From: Punica granatum
Taxonomy: Eukaryota; Streptophyta; Magnoliopsida; Myrtales; Lythraceae
Assembly: GCF_007655135.1 (NCBI RefSeq)
Contig: NC_045128.1
Location: 10,106,001-10,170,000 of the forward strand
DNA length: 64,000 nucleotides
Reading direction: 5' to 3'
The position numbers and the translations under genes are program-made. Below, one piece after another: positions 23,933 through 36,535 of the stretch. How positions within the stretch are numbered: the first letter of the stretch is position 1; each line of letters starts with the position of its first letter. The notes below the pieces were generated by a model, which saw nothing but the letters and a program-made list of their open reading frames with translations, was not told the DNA's origin and made no database searches.

Positions 23933-24075
23933 TGGTTCAAATGATTTGGCGCTTATTTCCCTTGAACAAAGACCCGAATTCGAGTCTTATGAATAGAGAA
24001 ATTCATGATTGGGGAGACTTTTATAACCCCTTAACGAGTTTCCGAATACCATGATGCATATTGATTTAAAAAAAA
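23933..24075 (+). repeat. SINE family S1 copy with internal deletion
   Basis: It keeps the 5' half well ('ttggttcaaatgatttggcg', 'ccgaattcgagtcttatg', 'tagagaaattcatg'). The 'gggccgactcg...' segment is lost. It ends in poly-A. Confidence 0.5.
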
Positions 24076-24302
24076 ACATCATGTAGTAAATAATGTTATG
24101 GCTGCTTATAATCATATGATAATGTAGGAGTTATATGCCATAAAAAATACTAAGTCGAAGAAAATAAACAAAAATAATGATATAAATGTGAGATAAAAAG
24201 CAAATTTAGTAACCTATTATAATTTGCTCTTAGATTAAGTAATAATATGATATTCATATGAGACGTTTTTAAGCTAATACTATGCTATTAAAATTAACAT
24301 GA

Positions 24303-24405
24303 TTATCCATGTTGGAAGAGTTTTACCCCTTATGGAACGACCCGGCTCGACTGGATTAATCGGGACCCAATTGGACATACGTATACCAATGTTCACACCG
24401 AAAAA
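24303..24405 (+). repeat. SINE family S1, 3' part
   Basis: 'tggaagagttttacccctta', 'ggctcgactggattaatcgg', 'gacccaattgg' and 'gttcacaccgaaaaaa'. It is close to the family consensus. Confidence 0.55.
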
Positions 24406-24963
24406 AACTAACGAGATGGATAATAATTTATTAAAAGTTATTTTGGATATCTAAATCTAAAATTAGAAAAAGTGAAGAAATCATATTTTTCTATTTCTTA
24501 CGTATTTTGTAGCAACCAAATTCTGCGTATTTACATCTATAATTCCTTCTTTAAACATACAAACTTTCTTTGGCCTGCGAATCAATTTGATGGCCTTAGA
24601 GCCTAGTTTGTTTAGACTTGCATGCCTTTTAGTTTTTCTACTTTCAATTTCATCATGAGAAATAAAATATTGTGACTAAAAATGAAAAGAAATCAATATA
24701 AAAAATAAGAAAATTTGAAAAACATAACATATGAGAATATATTTAAAGATTTATATGAAAAGAACTTTGATCATTTTAATTGATTGATCCTTTAGATTAA
24801 ATTTATTTTAAAAAATATGAGATAGAAAATTAAAAGATAAAAGTGCGGTGGACTAAGTTTCAATTCGTACTTATATTTGAAATAAGTAGAAAATCTTCCT
24901 TATTCCAATCACACTGTGAATCTGTGTGAAATAGAGAGCCTTCTCTTTTCAAATCAAAGGTAA

Positions 24964-25056
24964 TTTTATGTGAAAAATAATGCACATACATTAACATTTT
25001 GAATTTTAAAATTTTATGTGAAAAATAATGCACATACATTAACATTTTGAATTTTT
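24964..25056. repeat. Two tandem copies of a 48-bp unit
   Basis: 'attttatgtgaaaaataatg' followed by 'cacatacattaacattttga' is repeated back to back with almost no change. The unit is a multiple of three, which explains the repetitive minus-strand open frame at 24860-25045. It is not a gene. Confidence 0.8.
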
Positions 25057-28000
25057 TAAAGAAGTGATTGAGACTTAATAATAAAATATATGGTCTCTTC
25101 GGAAATACATATCACTTTTCATTGTATCAATGGAGCACATTATAAAGCCATATAATTTCTTTTTTCTTTTTTATGGTAACTAAGGTGGTATGATTCAAGA
25201 GGATAAAAATTTTAAAAAATTTAAAAGTTTATTAAAAATTTTGGAAACAAAAGAACGTGATGATGATTGAATGAGCAATTTTAATGTCTTGTTTGTTATT
25301 TTTATTGTTATATTATATAGAAGAGATTATTAACCATCATAAAAAAAATTTAAAAAAAGTAAAAATTTATTAGTTTGACACTTGGCCACAATGAACAAGA
25401 GTTTAATTCTATTAAAAGATAAAAGATTGAGTCCCTTAAGAAACTGTTGTTTGTAAAACTATGTTATCTGATCAAATTTTTGTTATACTTGTACACACAA
25501 AGTCCTTGCCAGAATGGAACTATAAGGGGACCGAGGGAGTTCCCGCAGCACAACATCTCCTGATCTTGTTGTTGGAAAGAGGTCTGTTAAAATTTCGGTC
25601 ATATTGTTTTATGTTCTTGGTGACCTTCTCCTGCACATTAATTACCACATTCAAGGTTGTCCTCTGTACTAATCTTATGCCAAATCGACAACAATGGATA
25701 TAATCAGACCAGGTAGGTTTCAAGGGCCAAGAAGAAAACGGATTGGGCTTCAATACGTTAGCAAGCGAATGGTAACTTTTGAAAAATGAAACATGCTACC
25801 ATAATTTGTCCAAAATGTTTAATATTTAGAAAATTTTACGATCATTATTAATTAGGCGTTACTCTTCATTTTTATCAAACTTAGTTTGACAACAATAATC
25901 CCGATCGTCTAGGAAAGTTAGATGCTAAGATCTATATATAGCGTCCCTTACGGGATTTCAAGAAGCTAAAAAATGATAGGCGCATCACAACAGGTTAGAT
26001 TGAAACAAACATGAGAATGCAATTCAGAAGAACGTGTAGGAATTTGGAAACAAAAGAAAGTGAATGTAATAATAAGCATAGAATGAGGGTATCACTGTAA
26101 TTTACACTAACTAAATTCATGTGATCAATAAAAATTTCTAAAGTATAAACATTTAGGGGAACAAAATGAAAGGACGTGCAATCTTTATTAATTATTAATT
26201 AAATATTATAGTTATTGGCTTTTCTTTTCTTTTCCCCAAGCTCATGAGTGTATGGCTCTGTCCATGATGTGCATAGGCAGTATTTGATTAATATATGCAA
26301 ATAATTAATCAACCAAACTTGTAAAGCGTGTATAGATGCCTCTCACATGACTCGAATGAGCACGACTTTATCTAAAATCCCCGAAAGTCCATGAATCACT
26401 TCCAGAACCAAGCGTGAGAGGGTGACCCAAAAAGATTAAGAATATTAAATCGCCCTCTAACTAACTAACATATTTCTTTTGTCGGTGAGATCATGGTGCT
26501 TCCTCAGTCTATTAGATGAAAACAATCCCTATTCGAGCGTCGGCTTGATCCGGGTCACGAGATGTTTTCGGGTGAGTTTCGAATCAACGTACTACAGATC
26601 AAGTCCATTCACTGTAAACTCAATTTGTCGGTGAGCCACATCCTACTTTTTTTATTTTCCAAATCTTAAACCCAAAAGGCTAATTTTTCATATTATTGTT
26701 TCACTACTTTGTTGCTGATCACAAGAGCCTTATAGAGATTAAAGGATACTTAGCTTCAATCATACATGTCTTCCCCCTTTTTATCGATGTTTTCATCAAT
26801 CATTTATGTCTCCTCCCCTTAAACATTCTTGGCCCTGTGCATGCTTCCTAATAATGCCTCTCGCACTTCCTCTCTCCACCCCCTTAATCTCATTTCTTTC
26901 TTTCTTTGTGATTTGTTTGGTTAGGGTTTTTTTTGCAAAGGGTGGCCCCAAAGGACAGCTCTACACAAAGGATAGAATACCATTTTCTTTCATGTCCAAA
27001 TTCTGCACAATTAGCTTGAACATATATATGGTTTTTGTTTAAAGAACCAAAAGGGGAAGGGGCCTTATGTTCATTTATTCTCTTTATTGTGTGTCATTTT
27101 ATCCTCTAAAATTTTCATTGACCCTATGTTGGTTGGCATGTGATTCTTTGAGGGGACTGTCCAATCATAAACTACTCATCTACTTGCTTCTCGATCATGT
27201 CTGCCCAAATTAATTGGTTCCTTTTGTACTCCGTTATAAAATAAGGGTAGAAAAACATTTAATTGAGGTCTGTTCATGATGGGAACAACTTCTTCAGCTG
27301 ATCGATTGATCCTCTTCGATCTGGCCAACGAGCTCTAATCATCAGAGATTACAAAGAGGAGGCAAATATGGGGTTGATGGCCTCTTTTGAGCCCCCTTTA
27401 ACGTCCAATTCAGTCAATGAGAGTATTTGGCGAAAAAATCAAATGGTAGAGACCAGTCAGAGAAAGAAGGAGCGCTTGTAAGTGTACGTGTTATGCGTGA
27501 GTAGTAGGAGATATTCCAAATTACGCATGCACGTTTTTTTTATTTTTTTGGAGACTTGCTAAATTTTTTTTCTTATAAGGGAGGATCATGAGCCACTAGT
27601 ATAACAAAATAAAAATTTTAATAACTAACAAAAAGGCATGGATAATCCCAATACAAAAATTGAACCTACAACCTCTTGATTAACAGACAAGCGACGTTGA
27701 ATTTAATAACCTCGGTAATTTTACTAAATTATTGTCTTGATATTTCCTTATGGCCACATTGGTTGCCCGACTCGATCAGGATATAAATGGAAGGACGGAA
27801 TGGGATATAAAATTCCATGAAAATCAAGTATATCGTGTTTGGTACATGTTAAGGTATAAGATAAGATTGGGATATGAGATATATGGAATTGAGGGTACCA
27901 TTGATCCGACAGGTCTTTGTCGGCATCAAAAGTTCTTGGCAACTTAGAATGGATAGTGAAAACTAGAATCGAGCCTCCACCATCCCAAAATCATCCCTCC

Positions 28001-28545
28001 CCTCTCTCCTCAATGAGAGAGAAAGAGAGAGAGAAGGGATGGGAGAGGGGACGGTCCGTGGCTTGATGCCGGTCACTACTACCCCAATCAAGGTATCTTA
28101 TGACCTCATATATCCATAATATAAAAGGGAATAGGAACTAAGGTAGTTAAGGTAACTTCCATTATTTCAAAAATGCCCACTAAAAAAAAAGAATTCTAAC
28201 TATTTAAATTAGAAAAAAATTAAAAAACAACTTAATAATTTTATTTAAATTATTGTCCAGTGTACACATAATATTAATTTTAACCATCTATTTTACCACT
28301 CCACTATTTTTTCTCACCTCTTCTTTCTCTTTACTTTCTTTCACCCGTCTCACAATTATTCTTTTGTATTTTAATTAATTTCATTGATTACTCGCTATAC
28401 ATTAACAGATAACTATACATACTAAAAAATTGTATTGTAACTATAATTGTAATTATTAAGACATATAAAAAGCTCAAAAAAATCAAAAAGGCTTGGTTGC
28501 CTACTCGGTCCGTGATATAGTCATAAAACTTTGAAAGTCAATGGT
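25057..28545. other. Intergenic, no gene seen
   Basis: AT-rich spacer. Open frames at 25461-25753, 26806-27042 and 27748-27947 are short, overlap on both strands or lack motifs. A GA-rich tract lies at about 28010-28040. Confidence 0.45.
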
Positions 28546-30290
28546 GCAAGTCACATATCACTCATCAATTTAACCCAATAGGGTTAGCCTTGTGATTAAG
28601 GAGTGTGACTTCCTTGGAGAAATCTCAAATTCAAGTTTGCTTCGTGAGTTTGGAGGATGTTCATGTGGACCGTTGAGATTATGGGCAAAGCCCGAAACTT
28701 CTCATTATATATATATATATATAAAAGACGCGAGAAAAAAAATAAAATAGTCCGTGAGTAATGCGAGTACGTTTCTTGCAGTCTTCTAAAGCAAAATTTG
28801 ACTAGAGAATAGTACTAGTAGCTAGAGTTTGCCTACTAGAAATTGACCTGTTATACCAATAGATGATCTGTTTTAATGAAGTAGAGAAAAGAACAAGAAA
28901 ATAAATATCTCGTGATTAGTGTCAAACTGCAGTCAAATATTGGAATTATTCTCAATTAAAAAGTTCAAAAGACATTTCACGGTCTTACCGAATTATTTAT
29001 ACCAACAAGAAAATTAATTTAGTTTTGTATTTTACTCCGATCAATGTCATACATATTTAAAAAATTGTTCAAGTCACACACCTCACTCATCAATTTAACT
29101 CAATAGGGTTGGCCTTGTAATTAAGGAGTGTGACTTTCTTGGAGAAGTCTCAAGTTCAAGTATGTTCTGTGAGCTTGGAGGGTATTCACGTGGACTGTGA
29201 AGATTATGGGTAAAGCCTGAAACTCCTCATTATTAAAAAAAAATGCAAGAAAAAAAATATACTATAGTCTGTGAGTAGCACGAGTACGCTTCTTGTGTTC
29301 TTCTAGTCAAATTTTGACTAGAGAATAGTACTAGTAGCTAGGGTATGCCTTCTATAAATTGACCTATTATACCAATTGATGATATATTTTAATGAAGTAG
29401 AGAAAATAATAAGAAAATAGTGTTTGATTTTAGAGTTAAGTAGAGTTGAGTTTTGATTTTAATTGAGTTGTAATGATTGTGTTGTTGAATTACGAGAAAA
29501 AGTGTAAAAAAGTAATGAATAGTTGAGGAAAAGTAATGATTATACTGTTGAATTGTGAAAAAAATAATTGATAGTTGAGATAATTTAATATTAAAAATTA
29601 AATTAAATGGTTAAAAAATTAAAGAAAAAAAGAAAAGTAATAATTGTGCTGATGATTTCTATTGTGTAGTGAGTAGAGTTAAGGTTATAATTAAAATTTT
29701 AAAAATATGATTGTAAAACCAAATGGAGCTTTAAAACATATCGTGATTAGTGTCAAACCGACGGTCAAATATTGGAATTAGTCTCAATTAAAAAGTTCAA
29801 AAGATATTTTGTGGTCTTACCGAATTATATATACCAACAAGAGCGTGACTTCCTTGGAGAAGTATGAAGTTCAAGTCTGTTCAGTGAGCTTGGAAGGTGT
29901 TCGCGTGAATCGAAAAGATTATGGACAAAACTCGAAACTCCTCATTATAATAATAAAAAAAGATGCAAGGAAAAAAATATACAATAGTCCGTGAGTAGCA
30001 CGAGTACGCTTGGTGTTCTAAGCAATTTTTTACTAGAGCATAGTCCTAGTAGCTAGAGTATGACTACTATGAATTGACCTATTATACCAATTGATGATCC
30101 GTTTTAATGAAGTAGAGAAAATAATAAGAAAATAAATATTTTGTGATTAGTGTCAAACTGCGGTCAAATATTGAAATTAGTCTCAATTAAAAAGTTCAAA
30201 AGACATTTCACGGTCTTACCGAATTATATATACCAACAAGAAAATTAATTTAATTTTGTATTTTACTCCTATCAATGTCATGCATATTTA
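28546..30290 (+). repeat. Tandem triplication, about 500-bp unit, middle copy interrupted
   Basis: Copy A spans about 28546-29060 and copy B about 29070-29840. Copy C spans about 29842-30290 and lacks the first ~55 bp. All three share 'gtgtgacttccttggagaa', 'gattatgg', 'gtccgtgag', 'agaatagtactagtagctag', 'tgacctattataccaat', 'aagttcaaaaga' and 'cggtcttaccgaatta'. The head of each unit ('gggttagccttgtgattaag ... ctcaaattcaagt') has tRNA-like boxes, so the unit itself contains a SINE. Copy B carries a MITE at 29420-29738. Confidence 0.8.
29420..29738 (+). mobile_element. Family M MITE inserted in the middle copy of the triplication
   Basis: Comparison with copies A and C shows that 'aagaaaata' and 'tatcgtgattag', adjacent in the other copies, are separated here by ~319 bp. 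The insert starts 'gtgtttgattttagagtt' and ends 'ttgtaaaaccaaatggagc', in the imperfect inverted-end style of family M. The empty sites next door prove it is a discrete insertion. A target duplication is not clear. Confidence 0.75.
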
Positions 30291-30591
30291 AACAATGGCA
30301 TGACGGTACTAATCGGAACCTGCTCAGAAGGAGATGAAAGTGTCATTTAACTAACAGTAAAGATGATGTACCATAATTATTACGCAGGATATGTACAATG
30401 ATGATGGTGTAGTGACTAGATCATAAATTGTTTATAAAATTGAACTGGACGACCAACATCTGTGCCGGGCCTGGCTCACCTTAATTAATATATATATATA
30501 TATATAGCCACCCAAACCCAACGCTCTCATTCCATCCTATTCAATTTAGTTTCATCAATTTCTCTTCTAATTTCTGGGGTTCCTAAATCAA

Positions 30592-33500
30592 ATGGATTCA
30601 AGCTTGAAGGCTGCTCCTACTCATGCTCATCCCGAGACGATGGACTTGCTATCTCGAGCGTGGTGCGACTTCGCCCTCCATCAAGCTCACCAACCCGAGT
30701 TGGTCCACGACCGATCAATCGTCCTCTTGGACCCTCCCCCTGTCAAGAAGCTCGATAGTGAACCCAACTCTCCCCTTCATTTCATGGTGAGTAGTACCAC
30801 CTATAACAAGCTTAATTACAACCTGCAATATATAAGATTATCCATTTATCTTCCCGGCTTCAATCAGAGATATCTTCAACTTTCGCCAACGTATAAACTA
30901 TATTATGAAGCACCTAATCGACTCATATCTCTAGTCTAACGGTTCTACGGTTTATCAAATATAAATTTTGCGCCAAAGTAGAAGTACCAAGTTTGGCTAA
31001 TTTGACTGAGAATTTGAATATAATACAACCTCCGAGCGCAGGCAATGGAGAAGAGTGTGAAGATGCAGGACGATGCCGATTTCTCCCCGTTACCCCCTTG
31101 GAAATCCAATGATGTTAAGGTACATACATGAGAAGATATCGAAAACAATATTTATTACTTCCTTATATCATTCTGTCTGTCCAATGCGGTCTTTCAAACT
31201 CTATAATTTTACGCTCCATATTTATTTCTCATTAGCGCTCAAAATATTGAATGTAAAATCGGGACTATGAACGTCCTATTTATTTTTATGTTTTCCTAAT
31301 TTATTTTCTTTTGTGCAGTCATGGATATGGATGCAGCAGGCAATGCACCCAGAGCTGAATTACAGAAGTTGTTTCAGAAAGAAATGGGTACACAGATCAA
31401 TCTTCTTCTCTTAAGCTTCTTCAGCCTCTATTTATTAATGTTTCGATCGAGTGATTGCAAGATTTTATATACTTTCTTCATGCGAAAGGCTTCAAATGGA
31501 ATCCCACCTTTTCTCCTTTCTTTTTTCTTTTTCTCTCTCTTTTTCTTTTTAATTCTGAAAACTCTTTATTTGGGCCTTCCCCACTTGATATATGTAAGTA
31601 CAATAGATCTCGACTAATCAGTTTCAAACTAGATCGGCCTGCTAAAAATCTTCAAATTATAGATTATTTTTATTCACAATACTCGAATATGAAATCTTGC
31701 TAAAAAGAAAGAGGTGCCAAAGCACATTAATACGAGGAAATAATTTGAAAACCACCATTTGAATTAAATTTTGCAATTATAAATGTAACTTTTAACTCAA
31801 ATTTAGTGGACGATTATAAAAATTACTTATACACACACATATATTATATATTTGTGGTCCATTTTTAGTTCATTGCTTAAATCAGCGACGGAGCTAGAAA
31901 TTATATTTAGTGGGTTAAATTAAAAATTTTAATTTTAACAAAGACTTGTAAGAAAATTTTGAGAACAAGAGTCAAATAATAAAACAGATTAGGAGGGGTA
32001 TTTATCTAGCTTAGGGTGCAAAATTTGAAAATTTAATAATATTATATGTTTAATTAATTCAAATTGCAAAATTCAAGGGGCAAGTGCCCCTAAAACTCTT
32101 TTTTTTTTTGTAAAAAATTATGAGAGACATTGCTCTCACAATTTCAAGAATCAAGTATCAAAGGTTATTCCCTTCAATAAGTATGTTCCTTGGATTCAAA
32201 TTTATATTCTCCTTTTTACTCTCTTCGTCCCTAATTTAAATTCATATCTTCAAACATTTTATTACAAAATTATTAATTATTTTTCACAAATTTATGTCAA
32301 TATTAATCAAGCTTTAGCTTTGTTTTAAGATTCGTAGCTTTGAAAAGACCCTTCGCGCAGGTGCAACTGACCATCATTGAGCTATCATCATAACGCTGCT
32401 TTACTGTTGTCTACCATGCCACCTTAGTTCAATAATATTGCATGAAATCATCTATACACCTATCATTACTTAAGGATATCGAGGGGCCGAGAGGGCAATT
32501 GCCCTCTCCCTCCCCCACCTAAAACAAACCTTGACGATCAATGAAAATTTACATATTATTTTCTGATTCTCGATAAAATTACTTATATTTGACCTTAATT
32601 CGAAAATTTTATACATATTCGATCCATTCATTATAGGTTACATGGAATAAGATTGTGCCGTTTAAATTGGCTTCAATCAAGAAATGGCTCAAAGAGGTTA
32701 AGCAAAGAAGGAAAGAGGAAGGAAGACTACAGAGAGCCGAGGTCCACGCCGCAATTTCAGTGGCCGGAGTGGCCGCAGCTCTGGTAGCCATCGCGGCCGA
32801 GAAAACCCAGAATGGGCGGCCGCCAACAACGAAGGAGGCAGCGGTGGCCTCAGCAGCCGCTCTTGTGGCGGCTCAGTGCGCTCAGGTGGCGGAGGCGATG
32901 GGGGCGAAGAGAGAACAGCTCAGTTCGGCCATAAATTCGGCCATGAGCAGTACAACCGCCGGTGACATCTTGACCCTCACGGCCGCAGCTACAACATGTA
33001 ATCATCATCCTTATAATAATAATTTTTTCTCTTTAATGATTACACCCAAACTTTTTAATGAATTTTCTTTTGGCCCACAAATTTCAAAATTTGGAGCTTT
33101 AACCCAGTCAAATAAGAAAAGTTAATTTCGGCCCCTCCACTTTCAAAATCCTTCAATCTTATGTAAGTTTTACTACTTCTCGGCATGATTTGGGATTATC
33201 TTATCTCACAATAAGAAAATAATGAAAAACCAATAGACTAACAATTTGTAATGTTTCTTTTTGTGGGGAGGAACAATTTGTAATGTTTTTAATTTGTGTT
33301 GAAATTACTGTGTGAACCAAATATTAATTATTTCTAAATTTGTCTCTCCTTTTACTTTTCCAGCACTAAAAGGAGCTGAAATTCTAAAGGCAAGGACTGG
33401 ATGCACAAGCAAATTAAACGGAGAGGCACCTGTGCTTCCAATCGAGGACTCCAACGACCACAATGATAGTAGTCACCATTTCGATTTTGATAAATGCCGA

Positions 33501-34678
33501 TCTCTCTTATCTAAAGGGGCACACCTTACGATTGAAACTCCGGACGGTTCGCATCCAATCTAATCTTCATATTAGATTAATAATTAGGAGTTAATATTTG
33601 AACTCGACAGATTCTAATTAATTGGGGCTGATAGTTCGAGATACTTTTTAGAATATTCACGATCTATGTTAACTTGGTACTGAGTTACCTGCACAAGATT
33701 AAAACAAGAGATGTGTACAATCATCCTTGAGCATTTGGCACTGACAAGATTTTTCAGGAATAATCTTGGATAATCGTCGTGGTCCTCGATTTGCATTCTT
33801 TTTCACTTTGGATCCACAAGTTCTATTTTTCTTTTTCTTTTTCTTTTTGCATTCTTTATTGTTTCTATGCTAATTTATGTCATGTCTGTCTTGTTGCGAA
33901 CAGGGAGGTATGTAGTAAGATCAGTATCTATCATCTTGAACAATGATGGAAAGGTACACATGCACCGCGCGTTTGATTTATGTCTACTCTTCCTTTTATT
34001 TTTCTGTTTTTCTATAGCACAGTTTTACTTTTGGAACTTTTTATTTCGACATCGAGATCTCGTATCAAGTTTCTCTCTAGACGAAAATATAGCACCTAAA
34101 TTATCACTGAAAAGAAAAAATATTGCCTAAATTACTTATTTTGCTTTTTATGTGATAAAAATTTACCGAGCAATAATGCTAAGCAATGAAATGACATTTT
34201 GATTAAGCTCCATTACCGACAATTTTCCAGGTCATTCTGAAGATAAGGAAGCTCAATTTATTGCGAAGCAAGAAGGAAAGTATGTCCCTGGCATTTTCGT
34301 TATTTTCTTAGTTTTTCATATCCTTCCCGGAAACCAGAATATCAGACAAGAAGTTGAACTTCATAAGCTATACATGAAAGTACAAGGACCGAAAATAAAA
34401 TAACGAAAAACTCAAGCGCTTTCTTGTAATAAGCTAAAATATATTTTTCCCTCGCAGGCATTGTGCTTGACCTCCATGCGGAGCTGTACAAAGATCCAGA
34501 CACAGAAGATGCTGAGACATGCTACCTGATTGTGTTGTCGACGAACTCCGGGACTGTGAAACTCGACATGTTGGACGACTACAAGCTCTACAAGACTTGG
34601 GCCACGACAATTAATCACATGTTGACGATTTCCGCTTCATCTTTTTCCAAATATCATCTCCAATTTTATGAAAAATAA
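30592..34678 (+). CDS. VAN3-binding / FORKED-like protein (DUF828 plus PH-like domain)
   Basis: Eight exons: 30592-30786, 31042-31119, 31319-31387, 32637-32997, 33364-33546, 33904-33953, 34231-34279 and 34458-34678. All junctions are GT-AG and in phase, giving 401 aa. The N-terminus (about 1-235) is the DUF828 region: METMDLLSRAW-like start, WMQQAMHPELNY near residues 95-106, and the Ala-rich helix HAAISVAGVAAALVAIAA. The C-terminal part (about 285-395: RYVVRSVSIILNNDG to LYKTWATTINHML) is the PH-like domain. Family members (VAB/FORKED/FL) bind phosphoinositides and the ARF-GAP VAN3. They act at the trans-Golgi and plasma membrane in PIN auxin-carrier traffic and leaf vein patterning; that role is inferred here by family only. 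An (AT)n tract at about 30487-30506 lies in the proximal promoter. Which FORKED-like paralogue it is cannot be said. Confidence 0.9.
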
Positions 34679-36240
34679 GTGAATAATCTCTCTGCATTTA
34701 TATTATCAATCAAAGCGTGCGTTCATTCACATATCTTATTGATATAATAATAAATCTTATGTAGTTTTATTCTTGTAATTACTTCGATTTGATGGAGACT
34801 ACATCTTGTAAAAATAAAAGCTATTAATCAATACTATACTATCACTAGGAAATCTCTTCTACGTCGAATTCAAATTAAGGAATTCACCCGAAAATATTAA
34901 CAGAAACAAAATGGTGTTACTTGAGAACTTCTCTGATTTGAGTGAAGTCCAACAAAGGACCATTACCAGATCATAAGCTTAGAAACAAAGCAAGAGGCCC
35001 TAAAAATATGTAAAGAACATCTAAAACCTCCTTATCCATTGGGTCGATGACGGATGATCATACGGAGAATCAGAACCTATTGAATCTCACTCGCAATCCC
35101 GGACGAATTGCCTATAAATGACCTCACATGAATTATCGTAGTTTAAGCTAACAGCTTGGATTGAGAAATTCGGAGAAAAAGTTAAAAGTGGGATGCGTCC
35201 TTCCCTACCATAAGCCCAACATGGGTAGCCCAAGGCCCACAGTGGGTGGTTAAAGGCCAACATAGACCTAAATAGGATTTTCTTTTTCATTTTTTTTCCT
35301 GATTATTATAAAAAAAAATTCAATAAGATTATGAGGTATTCTACGTATATTACATGCAACTAATTCCCAACCAGCATCTTGGTCCCGTTCACAAGTTTCT
35401 TTCGAGAGATTTGAATATCTACAATAAAAGTAAAATTCATCCACATAAAGTGCAGTTTGCCAATTATGTCACACCTTATGGTTAGTACAATTTTATTTCT
35501 CCTATTTGGAAAGGAAAAACCTTTTCTTTTTCATTTTAAATGCATGTTGGGGTATTAATTTATTGGAAAAAGAATAACAATATGAAAACGCTTATATTAA
35601 ATCGCATAGACCTTCTCTGAGCTAACAATTCCCCAGAGCGGGAGATACAAGAGCAAGACATCAATGTATATGCGAGGGTAGCAACTTTGGCGAAGATTTG
35701 CCTTGGGATATGGCGAGGATATTCCTACGGCACAGGTGATGAGGCCCGAGGGCATTCTAGTGTTTGGTCATGGTGATGCCGGCCAGGGAGAAGGGCAAGA
35801 ATGCAGCTACGTAAGCACAATGGCGAATTCGTTCGTGACTAGAATGTACATTGCTACCGGATACTGCCAAGTCCCGACCCACGGGTCCATATCTTAGACA
35901 CAGAAGTTCATTTCTATCATCAGGTGACATGAAAGTAGGGTTGTATCAGGACCAGAAAAGTGCAACATCTCTGCTCTGTAAAGCAGAGCAAGCACCGTTG
36001 GTGCAATCAAACTACAGATGCCATTTTGTCCCCTCCCATGTTAGATGTCTATGGCAGCCAAGGCATGGATCCGACCAAATACCCACAAAGAAAAATTATC
36101 TGGTCCCCACCCCAGACTGTCCTTACACCTTCGAAAGCCGTCGAATCTGCTAGATGTTGGGGGTTAGGTAAGAGGGTGAGGAGGTAGTGCAGATTTGACG
36201 GTTTTGAAGGCATAAGAACTGTGCGATGGAGGGCTGGCAA
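34679..36240. other. 3' flank of the VAN3-binding-like gene and spacer
   Basis: The 3' UTR probably ends within 34680-34850. The block 35640-36240 is less AT-rich with overlapping open frames (plus 35703-35897, 35851-36187; minus 36049-36243) but no recognisable motif or splice-consistent gene. Confidence 0.4.
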
Positions 36241-36535
36241 CATTGATTTCGTAATCTAATTTTAAAATTTTAATTCTAACTTTAACTATATTTACTATAC
36301 AACAAAAGTCAAAAATACAATTATTACATTTTCATTTTTCTTCAATTTTTTGAACCATTCAATTCAATTTTTAATAATAAATTTTCTCAACTATTCATTA
36401 TTTTTTTCACAATTCAACAATATAATTATTATTTTTTTTACTTTTTTATACTTTTTCTTATAATTCAACATCACAATCATTACAAACAAATTAAAATCAA
36501 AACTCAACTCAACTCAAAAATCAAACGCACAAAAT
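36241..36535. repeat. AT-rich MITE-like repeat, family M, copy 4
   Basis: 'ttcttcaattttttgaacca', 'ctcaactattcattattttt', 'aattcaacatcacaatcat' and 'ctcaactcaaaaatcaaac' match copies 1 and 2 in the same orientation. Confidence 0.5.
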
